A DNA stretch of 64,000 bases from Theristus sp. LFF4_11 (lineage: Eukaryota; Nematoda; Chromadorea; Monhysterida; Xyalidae). The notes under the pieces are model-generated. The model had not been told where the DNA came from. It worked only from the letters and a program-made list of their open reading frames with translations, and ran no database searches. The stretch spans positions 61,933 to 125,932 of the forward strand of contig JASANC010000723.1 of NCBI GenBank assembly GCA_030248135.1, in the 5' to 3' direction. Of this stretch, positions 12,201 to 24,200 are shown piece after piece (the first letter of the stretch is position 1; the number at the start of each line of letters is the position of its first letter). Both the position numbers and the translations under genes were made by a program.

Positions 12201-15200
12201 CGTGGTCGTGATTTTGTGACTCTTTTAACACCGTAATATTTTCGTTTGTGATTGACTCTGTTGTGTTCGTTTCACTGACTGCGTTTAGACGCTCTGATTC
12301 ATACTCGTATGGATTTGTTGTTGTAAAACTAAAATAATCAGTGCGTGTGAAATCGAGCTGGTCTTTAACAAAAACGCAAACCTTGCACGGATTCCGACAC
12401 TCGCACAGGTTACAGCCGACATTGTCAATCTCATAGCCGTATTCGCAGCCGCTGAGTGCGCATTGCTGGATCGGGCATTGGCGTGGGCCTGCGATAAATG
12501 AACAAAATGTTACGCGAGGTTTTAGATTATGAGAAATTGAAAAAAAAAGAGAAATCAGAACGAGAAACAAGCATCGAAAGAGAAGAATGAAATTTTCCGT
12601 AAAATATTATACTTTGGCAATTGGGCGATCCCTCTGCGGACGCCGTTCGTGTGCCCGGTATTTCCAGTCCGTTGCGGTAGACGCACCAGCAGACGCCCAG
12701 CTGACTGTCGCATTGCGTCTCCTCAAAGGTGCCGTCCTCCTTGCAGTTCACTTCATGGGTGACCGTTGGAATGCGCAGCAGAGCGGACGCGAGATGCACG
12801 CAGGCTGAAAATTGATTGGCCATGATGATTGATGATTGATGCGCCATGATTGGCTAGTGTTGTTGACCAATCAACGGACTTTGATTGGAATGCATGTATC
12901 AAGCTGATCCGTGCAAGTCACCAAACAAAGGATTTGGTGTAACGGCAAGTGTAACTAACATTATAAACCGGTCAGCGCTAAACTGCAGTCAATCAGAAGA
13001 CTCTTGGGTGACAATAAAATGACAGTTTGTCTCAGGCCTCCGGTGACGCAATGCTGTCAGAGCATATCATCCATTGCACAAAGACACTAAGCCGAACCAG
13101 CGCACCAGTGGCGGTTTCCGGAAACAGGCACCGCGGCACACAGCCGTCCGAGCAGCATTTCCGTGTGCCCGAGCACTGATCGTCGCGCGAGCACTCGGCG
13201 ATGTCCGTCGGGCAGGACGGAGGTGTGAACGCGATCGTTGGACACGTGCCGAGTTTCACACCGGTCGGTCGGGGGCCTGAATTTGTTTTTGGAATCGATA
13301 TCGGTGTTGCTTCGGGGCTGGGTAGTGTTGTGATACATGTCAGCTCGGCGATGCGCCAAGAGCTGCAGGGCAGTCGTTATATGGCTGCTTATCCTGCGTG
13401 TGAGCTCCGCAGAATTGGAAAACGTGTTTAGCGCTGTTATGAGGCCAGTGGGCACCTCTGTTGTCGGGTTTGGGGATGACAATTGGAGGTTTCTAATTCC
13501 GCCATTATTGGTTTGCGACGGAGGCGCACGCCAAGCCACTCTCCAGTCGATTGAAAGTGAAGAAAAAAGAGTGTAAGATGTGTAAGATTGTGAACTAAAA
13601 AGTTGGTGAATGGTATCACGCCCTGTCAAAACTCAGCTCAGACTCAACTGCGCTTGTCTTCGCGTGCGCGATCTTGTTCGTAGTTTCTTCTTGTCCAAAT
13701 GAAGATACCACTAAACGTCATAAGATGATGAATAACGCGATGGCGATAGTGCAAAACTTAATTATAGAGGATGTGTTTTCGCACACCGGCAGACCCTTTG
13801 GACTAAATTAGCTAACATTGTTGGCCGAATTCGAGCACATTCGAATACCCCGCAATTCAACGTCACCAGAGCATCGAAAAAGAGCGCCGAAAAAACGAAA
13901 ACCAAAACGCACTCGGTGGAAACGGTGCACTTTCGGACGCCGGTGGCGAGCACAGTTTACTGCAGCCGACCGTGCAGCATTTCCAGTTCGCCTGAAGGCA
14001 TTCGCCGTCGTTCTGACACTCAATCAGACACGTCGACGGAGGATTGGGGTTGACCGCGCAGACGCCGCTGCGCTCAGCGGTCACTGGAATTTGGAGAGGA
14101 TACATGTATTGTAGATTTATTCAAACGTGTCCGGACTAACGTGACGTCATTTTATTTAAAAACGCCCGTTTGTCAAAGTACAGGCACTAAAATTTCAGTT
14201 TGGTGTGACTGATTCGACATTCACCATTTGTTTACGGGAAGAAATCAGCTAAACGGATAGTCTGGTTTGCTGTGAACGACAAGCGCATGTTTTGTGGCAC
14301 ATGACGTCATTTCAGTGGGACACGTTTAAAAAAATAGGCCATAGTTCGCTTCTCATATACACATATTTGGCTTCATCTGCACAACAACCTGCCTAGACGG
14401 GTGATTAAAAAACTGCCACAGCCGTTTTGCTGAAAAGCCGGAACCATCAACGAAAGCATTCAGGGAAGGATCGCGTGTTCTCAACCCACTTTCTCGAAAA
14501 CGTGCTGACCGTTTTCTTTCCGGAACGGATTCCGTGTTCCTCAATTGGTTCTCTAAAATGTGTCCAGTCCCGGAAAATGCTGCCGCGTTTCCATTCCAGT
14601 CATGTTCTCCCAAACATTCCATATTCCATGGAATGTTCCCCGTTCGCCTGAAAGCCCCCACTCCGGTTTCTGTCTTAATCTCCAGCGTATCTGTGTATAC
14701 TGTATGTTTCTTTAAACCTGTCACTTTTTCGAGTCGCAAAATACAGAACGTGCGAAACTTCTGAATTTACAATAGAAGAACGAATGTATCGGGTTTGGTT
14801 GAAATCAAAAAACACACCCGTTTCTGGCTGAATATGTCTTTTTGAAACTCCGATCTTCACTTCTTTCGCGAGCTATGTACGCTGCGAAAGAAGTGACAGG
14901 TTTAAACAAACAAACTGTACCTGATGTCTGTTCAGCAGTCGGATTCGTGCACGACAGTCCGCACCCATTGTAGCAGCATTTCTGACTCTGTGCGCAGTCC
15001 TTGTCCGAGCGACACGCCATCGAACAGACCGAACTGCCAGTCGGCACTTGCGGCTCAACCGCCGGACAATGACCGCTGTTGGTTGGTTGCACTGTAGGAA
15101 AAAGACCAAAACGTTTTGCCCGCATTAAAAAATCGTGCTGTAACAAAAAAGAATAAATCGACCAAAAAAGACGTCAACAACAACGACAAACCGGGATCCG

Positions 15201-18200
15201 AGCAGCAGACGCCGAGTCCGTTGAAGCCGATCTGATGACACCAATGTTGACTGGGGCAAGGCCGCGTGGCGCTGCACAGCAACAGTTGACCGCTGGTACG
15301 GTCCTTGAACGGAGCGCCGAGCGGGCAGACGTTTGGCACACCTGCAGTGAATTACGCGGAGTCTTTGTCGCAGAAAACTACACGTTTTTGTCTTGACATG
15401 TTTTTGTGGTCTTGTCAAAGTTGCGCAGCGTGTGTGCGCCAGTGTGTTTGAAAAAGTCCCACACACATCGGTTCTGATACTCGAAGTTCACGAAAAAAAC
15501 AGCACCACCGAAGCAACGGGGCACACTGACATCGCGGTTGCTGCGGACAGTCGACCGTATCGGTGCACTGTACGCTGGTCGTGGCGCAAATCTGCGTGCC
15601 GCTCGCACAGGCCGCCGCGGCGCCGCACGGGTCACGGCACGCACACCGGCTGCATCCGGTGATTGCGTCGCGCTGGTAGCCGTGCGGACAGAACAGCTGG
15701 CAGTTCTGCAGTCCGGCGCATTGGCGTTGCGGCGCTGTGTGTTTTTTTTTGCGGGAAAATAAAGCGTGAATGTGAGAAGAATTACGCTGGCCAGTTAAGG
15801 TAGAACTGCAAGTGATCGGCAATGCAACTGATTCGTAGCTTCTGGCGTTTACTGATGAATGATGCAACCAACCAGCACAATGCAGTCAATCATGAATGCC
15901 AGATTTTGCGGTGTTAGACAGAATGCCCAGAATGGCAGACGTTTGAGAAATTGACTACTGCACGCACCAGAACCGGGGTGCCACAAGAAAAACTCCCTGT
16001 ATCCTGCTCATCAACTCTGAATTCATCGACGTGTCAAGCAAGATACAAAAACGGTCGGAGCATTCGTCGACCCTAAAGGAGCATTCATAAAGCAGTATTT
16101 AGTGACAGCGTACAACGCGTATACACTTCATGTTTTAACACAGCTACGCTTCACCAAATACTGCATCATCAATGCCGCTAAACTGAGCACCTACCTGCGC
16201 AGTTCGGCTGTCGATTCGTGATGCGAGTTCCGTCGACCTCCTCGCCAGTGCTCGTGTCGACACACCAGCAGAATTGGCCGACGCACTGAATCTGCTGAAA
16301 TGCACCGGTGGCCGTGCACTGCACCGTGTTCGGCGTTTTGTAGATCGACTCCGCTGTGATGGCGGCGTGTATGCAGGCTGCACACAGAAACGTTTTATGT
16401 TGTGGAAATTTGTTGTTGCTTTTTGTTTTTCCTGGATGAAAATTTTTGGCACTTTTTCGGTTCGTTGACATGACAGAATGTACAGTGTCTCAAAATTTGA
16501 AATAAGTTTTCAAACTGACCCGCGAGCGATCTTCAGACAACCACTTATAACAAAGTGCACAACTCTTCAGATCAGCATATGCAACCAAGTGCACACAGTC
16601 TTCAAACTAGCACTCTCAACAAAGTGCACGGTCTGCACACAACGACGTTACCAGTGGTTCTAGTCGGGTACATGCACTGCGTGCCGCAGCCATTCGAGCA
16701 GCAACGCTGCCATCGGCCACAATCGGCATCCGTGCGACATTGCGACGAGCACAGGAGGCCACTGACGAACCCGGGACGACTCGGGCAGTCGCCGAGCACT
16801 GAAAATTGGGGTACAGGTTAATGGAGGAGAACTGTCACACGGATAGATGACGTCTGTTTGTAGACGTGATAGATTATACGATGACATGGCCGTTTTTAAT
16901 GTTTGATTTCTTGAGTGACTATTTCCTCTGGAAAATCAAGCGCAACCTTCCAGATACAGTATGGCCGAGTAAACACAGCATCTTTCTTCAAGACGCAAGG
17001 AGCGCGCGAAAAAAATCTTTAAAAAAATGGTTTTCTGCCAAGTCTCCCCGGTAACTGACAAAAAAAACCCACACCGACACCTTCGCCCGCGTGCCGACGG
17101 CAGAACATGACACCATTTGAACCAATGAAAAAAATCTGACATTAGAACGAAAGCCACCACAGCGACTATGACACTATTGGCCTCTTTTTAGTGTGGGTGG
17201 GTGGGTAGCGCCAGAAATCAACAGCGAGAAGCAACAACAGAAAAAAAACGCGCAAACCGTTTCCACCAGCGAGTGCACCGGTCGGTCGAATCGGTTGCGG
17301 CTGCGGTAGTCCGATTGAGTTGGACGTTTGCACGTTGAAACACGAGAGACCGCAGCCGTCGAAGCAGCATTTCTGTGCCAGCGGGCATTCGGAGTCGGTG
17401 CGACACTGGGAGGGGCACGTCTGCGTGGCACTGGTGACCGACGGCTTCACCGGGGGACATTGGCCCGGGCGGACGGCACTTTCTGACACGGAAAATGCGT
17501 GGGGAAGTGGTTGATGATAGATTGTGCGGAGTGATTGTGCATGCCTACGTTTGTATGCATGTAAACAATATGTTACGCGTGATTGAATCTTCGCTGAAGT
17601 TATGGTTTGTGTTCAATCTAATGTTTATGATTCATGTTCTGAGGCATATGACGTTTGCCAAGCGAGAGATTCAATATTCCCGAGTCCGTTGGGGACAGAC
17701 ACTCTGCTGATGGATGTTTCTTTCTCCGTGTCCAAAAACACAAAATAAAAGCCACACCGCAAAAAAAATCGTTAAGATTGTGCACAAACAACAACCGGGT
17801 ACAAACCCGGACGCTGGCAGCAGAAGCCGAATCCATTGTAGCCGACCAAGTGACACCAGTGGCCGGTGTTTGTCGAGCAGTCGCCGGTGCACATTGCGGT
17901 CGCCCCTGAATCAGGCAACGCTAGCGGACTCCCGCGGGGGCATGGGTTGACGAAGCCTGCGAGAAAAGTGGGAAAGGTGACATTTGAACTGTTGACCGTT
18001 GACATACTGATTGATGGTTGCAGTGGTTCAGATTATATTCGAAAATTTCAAACACAAAATTCTAATGAAAAGACGCGGTGAAAGATAAAAGCGTTCAACA
18101 TCACTTTCTTGTTCACCTTAGGTTGAAAAAAAAACACTTTCTAAAACATTCACGAAACGTAAAATGTCGATTTTTCTGAAACTAAAAAATAAGAAACAAA

Positions 18201-21200
18201 ACGCACAACTCGGCACAGCAGTACAGGGTGTTCCGGTGCACTCCGGCAGCACCAGCTGGCAGGAATGAAAACTGTTCGGACAGGTGACACCAGAGCACGG
18301 ATTACGACAGGCGCAACCTGGCAGCGGACACCCGTTTGCGTCCACCTGGTGACCGAGCGCACACTGGTTGGCGCACTGCTGCAGGCACGCGCGCGGACCT
18401 GCCAACGGCGCTACATCATCGGGAAATACATCCATTGTACAAATACCGTAAAGTCTTGCATGTCAGGTCTCCTTACTATATATAATTGGAAAATCAAAAA
18501 TTTCCGAAAAAAGTGGAATTTTGTGTGACAACCTTATAAGTGGGAGGAGGTCAAATAAAGATTAGGGTATCTGGACTTTATAAACAAAGTGGGATTTCGA
18601 CCAAAACAAAATTTTAATTTGTTTTGTTTCCCACCGTGTGACATTCCACCCACTTTTGGGTGGGGGTCTTATAAGTGGGAGGAACCTTATATGCAGGACT
18701 TTACGGTACACTGAGAACATCCAGAAATCACGTTACAACGGGTGGTTGCTGAAGAAATTTGCTGGAAAAACAACTTTTCACATTGCCCAGAAATCTCGCT
18801 GTTTCCGGTTTTTGCCAGGTTCGACGCATGCGACCGATCGTCCGGCAACCCCGTGCGACGGATGGTGGTCAAATTGGCTTAGGTGTAGGTGTGGTTAGAC
18901 TTAGGGTTAGACTTTTTGAGGCTTATGCTGCAACAATACATTGTCCATTTTGTTGGCAACGGGACACAGTTTGCCCGTGAAACTTTGCCTGCGATGGTTG
19001 TCCAAATGTCGAAAGAGAGAAAAAACCGCGCTGACGTACGCCGACAGTCCGGGTCGAAGGCGGCCAACGCCGGTATCCGCGTGCCGAACCGCTCCTTCCC
19101 ATCGGCTGTGTTCACGCACCAGCAGTGCGTCTGGTCGCACTGTTTCTCCGTGAAACTGCCGTCCGCAGCGTTGCAGGACGGACGATAGCCGCCGGAGAGT
19201 GACGCCGCACCGATGACGTCGATCGAGGCGAGCAGGTGGATGCACGCTGAAATCGGATTGGAAGTTGGGGGGGGGCGGCGTTTGGAAGTTCCGCTTGGCG
19301 TTGTTGCACGTGTTTTCAGATTTTTTTTCTTGTTCGTGCGGCTTCTCATGAAAGTATTATTTTGAAATGGTGTTCTGGTAAAAGGTATTATCGTGCGGAT
19401 CGAGAAACATGAAGGTAGGATTTTAAAACTCCGGTGGTTTGCAGAATCGTTTAGTGACGATATTGCATTGCGGGCGGAGATCGTCTTGCACAGAAAGCAT
19501 CACCAGCCAATCAGCTGATTGCCTATAATTTAGTGTTCGACTGTACAGTAAAATGCACCGTCTGGGGGTTCATGGCATACATACAATCTCACAAACCAGT
19601 GGTCCGCTGTGGATAGGAACAAATTCGGGCGCAGCCATTGTTGCAGCACATTTGGAAACTGCCACACTCTGCGTCGCGGTTGCATTCGTTTCGGCAGCCT
19701 TTCTGCGGCAGGGACTCTGGCTTCGGACATTGACCGATTCGAATTACGGTCGGTTGTACGGATCCGCCGGTGCCGAGGTTTCCAGCTGGACCAAATTACA
19801 GATTTTTTTGCAATTATTCGTTTACTTTTTGTCTTTTTTGTCATTTTTCTGTTTTAGTCGGCACAACACATTTTTGTGTGGTTATGAATTGGATCGTTTT
19901 ACTTGTGTGTTATTATTGTGATGATTTTTTGTTTGAACTTTCAAAGCTGGTTAATTTGCAGAAAATTAAGAAAAAAAACAATGTTTTCAGAAGGTGTAGA
20001 AAGAAAAGTGAAGCCGATAAAACAAAGCAATCCATCAATCAATCACTTGTGAAAGCTACTTGTCGTCTATCTTTAAAAGCAAAACTTGTTAATGTGTTTG
20101 TGTTATTCGTCAATAGTGAGAAAGAGACTTTGTGATTGTGGACTTTAACAAACAAACGCAAAAACATCCATGGAAATGTGACTTTTTTGTCATAAGGTTT
20201 GCAAATGTCGCGTGTTTTGTTACCTGGTTTTACACACTGATGGCCGCAGCCGTTGGTGCAACATTTGAATTCCGCTAGACAGTCGGAATCAGTTTTGCAT
20301 TCATGAAGGCACAGTGTGACGTCGAGTGCGGGACAAATACCAGGCTTTTTTAAACTCGGGTTTCCCGTGCCTGTCGGTTAAAGAAGGAGATACAGGAATA
20401 AATAAATCAACAACAAAAATTCACAGAAGTATTTGCAGAAATCAGAACTGAAATGATTTTGCGAAAAACGAAAGGGAACAATTTGTTGTAAGCACACTTT
20501 GTCTGTCAACAAAAACTGTGTCCCCACGATAATGTTCTAATTGTTTTCTCTGGTGTTTTCAGGTTAAAAGTTTTTTCAAAAAAAAACAATTTGGACAGAC
20601 TCAGCAAAATTAACGGGAACTGAAAAAGAGAAACGGGACTGGAACTGAAGCCCACAAAAAGCAACAACGGAACACAAATAAAAAAAAACACAATTAAAGC
20701 AGACCAAATGCCTGATTGCCAAGGCGACACTCTCTCGTGATTTCTCTGCCGCCGGGAATTTCGAAAAAATTCGCGAAACAACCGTCGCAATAGTTCGGCA
20801 CGCACTGAACGCTGGTATTTCGCGTACATACGGAGGAGAACTGACATGGACTCAGCGGACAGACGTTGACGGTTGAGTGGTCGGCACAAATTGCTGTGTG
20901 AGAAAATAAATAAAGACACATGATAAAACTTAGAACAAAACATAAAGCAGAAAAATTAAACTAACAAAGACAAAGCTTAAAAAAACAATAGCAAAAATAA
21001 ATGGGACAAAGAAAATTACGTGCACTGGACGCAGGACAATACGGTACTTTGAAACTGTTTGCAGGCAAAGTAAACTCTCTGATTGCCAAAAAACGTAATC
21101 TTTCGAAAGTTTTTGCCAAAGGAGTGCTTTTAATTTTTTTGTGTTCTTTTGTTTTTGTTTTGTTGTGTTCATATGCGTACATACACACGGCTTTTTGTTT

Positions 21201-24200
21201 TGAACACGAATTTCTAAAATAAAGCCACACCCGTTTTCACAGGAAAACGGCAAGTTTAAAAATATGCGTACTTTTGTGGGGATTACATTTGCATTATGAG
21301 TTATCATGATGGGGTGAAACTTATTGGAGCGTTGCACTGCAGCGATCATGTGGCTTTATACAACACGTTTTACAATTTCACAAGCGGTACATGTCTGTGT
21401 TCATGGACACGTTTCTGACCTGAATTTCAAACTGTTTCAAAAAAAACTTCCGAAATAACATAGCGGCTTTAGATCAACATAAAAAGCATATATCAGCATT
21501 ATATGTGCGTTTTTGCCGGATTCTTTTTGGTTGTGTGATGAAAATTTTATTCTCACACCTTTTTTGACTGTTCAATATTCAATGTGTCGCGTTGTGACTG
21601 GTAATGTATGTTTAACCCACATTTTTCATGCTCACCGCATTTTGCGGTCAAAAACACAGAAACTGGAAAATTTCAAAACTGTCGATTGACCATAGTACAC
21701 AACCAATCAGCATCACAGTCTATTCACAAGAAAATGCAAACACGTCGGTTAACAAAAAGCATGTTTTTAATGTCTGTGACTTACCTATTTTGAACGTTTT
21801 GAATTTTTTTTTGATTTTTTTTAGCAAGAAAATGTGTTTAACTGTAGTGCATGTGTAATTAAAACAAATACGGTAGGTGTAGTTTTCAGTCGTAAAATCT
21901 GCGAAATACGCAAAAGTGAGTCAGCTGGCAAATAAAAAACAAGCTGGCATAAATTTCGTTCACATAATTACGGTTGTTTGTGCAAACGCAGTGGAATTGT
22001 GAATAAGCAAATTTTTAACTTCCATGCCCTAAAGGTGCGGACTCGCCCACGCACATACAGAAACTGGACATATAACAAACCTTTTCCCTCTCTATATTTG
22101 ACAAATAAAAACAGAAATAAAATCATAACACCCGATGATTGAACTGGACATACACATACGGTGTAATTTTGGGAAAACATATGACAAAAAATGTATTTTG
22201 AGTCACCTCCCACCAAGGGCACTGAACTGAATCTCCTATCGCGAAGAAAAAAGTTTGTTTCCGAATAAACACTTTGCAGTATGCTAACGGGGTAGATCTC
22301 ACAATAGTTTTGAAAAAAACACAACTCACCAATTTCATTGATACAAGAAGCGAAGAACCGGTTGCCTTGACGTTGCGCGATGCACGTTTGGCCAGTCGCA
22401 CAGACGCGATTCTGCGAAAAAGAATTGATTATTCAATGATTGTTCGCATTTGAATCGTGGTGTAACGCTGATGAATTCGGGTACACCTGTAGCTAGGTGT
22501 GGTTTGCCTCTGGCACAACCACGGGTGACCATAAGGAGTAAGTGTGCCCGTTAAAATATAAACACCCGCAACACACAGAATTTAACAAGTTCTGAAATTA
22601 GAACAGGTGTGTGACTTTTTTCTCATTTTTGTATTCACCAATTTCTGAACTTCATTTCTTGCTCTGGGCAGCTGGATTGGTTAAACCGAAAGAGAGTGCA
22701 TTTTCTGTCCCAAGTTTTTCCAAGTTCAATCAGAATCTTTCGCCAAACATAAGGCACACATATTCACAGACACAAACACACTGGCACACAGGCACACGTG
22801 TGGCTGTGCAACATTAAACGAACGCACAAACATGTGTATTGATAAGTGGATGTCAGCTTTCGGATTTTGGGTGTGTTGACTGAGTGTTCCAGATCGATAT
22901 AACATTGAACATGTAACATAACTTTCGAGTCTCTTTTGGACGTATACTTTGATAACCAAAAAATTTGCTACACTCTCTCATGAGACCTTTTCTGAATGTT
23001 TTTTTAGTGAGTGATTATATCAATTTTATTTTTAAAGTAAATACCAATGGAAAGACTCTAGAAAACCGGTTTTGCAGTGAGTTTTGATTGAACACTTTTC
23101 TGATAGTTGTGTTGTGTAACGCGCATGTTCAATTGGAATTTGATGTTTGCTTTTTTAGTGATAGCTAAGCTGCATATGTAATCTGGCGTTATGATGGTGG
23201 GTTGAAATTACACACCGAAAAACGACTACTATTTGATTTTTAGCCCACAATGGTTTGTGGTAAGAAGAGCAGAACAAACTTGTAAAAAAACGGAAGTTTT
23301 GACTGGATGCACGTATTGAAATTAAACAAAATCGACAGAATAAATCATGTTTTCACTGAAATTCACAGATTATAGCTGCGATTCTCGATGCAACTTTTGA
23401 CAAAAGAAACTTCGAGTCAAAAAGTTTTCACTTTCGAAACTTTCAAGTGTAGATACATGTGTGCAATGCACAATGGATTTGATTAAAATGGTCTGAAAGC
23501 GTGTGTGACGACGATGAAAAGGAACTGACAGCAAATGTCTGGTTTTTCATGCCACTTAAATTTGATTTCAACAATTTTTATCAATCTACTCCACATCATG
23601 CACGTATACGCACATTACTGTATTGCATTACAACATGTCCGTATCGCACGTAAACTTGTTTGATTATGACTCATCCATTCTTGGATGAATGCTTTACAAA
23701 TTTAGACATTTCACGCGATAAAATTGCAATTAGACGCATGTCAAAACAAAACGGAACTTTGACACCGTTGCATCCCCAACGAAAAAACCTACCAATAAAC
23801 AAAAAATGTTCACAATCACTGTTCACACAAGCAACTTCACAGAGTAAATGAAAGTCGTGCCACAACATTCTTTTTGCCAAACTTTAACAAGATTATCAAA
23901 CTTTCAGCTGAATAGCTCAACATTCAACAGTCAACATTCAACGTACAATACTACAATGTATAGTATGACGGTCAACATTCCTGTAATAATAAGCTAAGCA
24001 CTCATCCCCCCGCCGACTGTATGTGAACCGCTCATAACAAAACTCCGTGCCTTTCTCCCCACGAACCTGACACGGGTCGGGCGCGCAGTCGCAAACGCAC
24101 GCGTCATTGAAGCCCCAACGGTAGCCGAACGGACAGAACACGTCACAGTTCGCCGGTCTGTTCGGACAGGACGTGGAAACCGTCTGTGATTGCAGTTGGG

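Larger units (their letters stand above)
8891..12488 (-). other. Cassette 4: antistasin + lustrin + WAP + WAP + degenerate Tg1, hosting the MSP genes
   Basis: Exons 18-22 (12488-12382, 10477-10234, 9928-9770, 9536-9360, 9070-8891). The antistasin domain is split by a phase-0 intron after CRNPCK, as in cassette 1. That intron (10478-12381, about 1.9 kb) contains both MSP genes. The second half of the antistasin domain and the lustrin domain share one exon. The Tg1 domain reads [11 protein letters not shown] where the family has QC...CWCV, so it lacks cysteines 3 and 4. Confidence 0.88.
12613..15734 (-). other. Cassette 3: antistasin + lustrin + WAP + WAP + WAP + Tg1
   Basis: Exons 12-17 (15734-15531, 15341-15192, 15091-14921, 14083-13931, 13276-13106, 12804-12613). 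It is the only cassette with three WAP domains, each with eight cysteines and each its own phase-1 exon. The intron between WAP 1 and WAP 2 holds two different MITEs. Tg1 has the core [12 protein letters not shown]. Confidence 0.87.
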
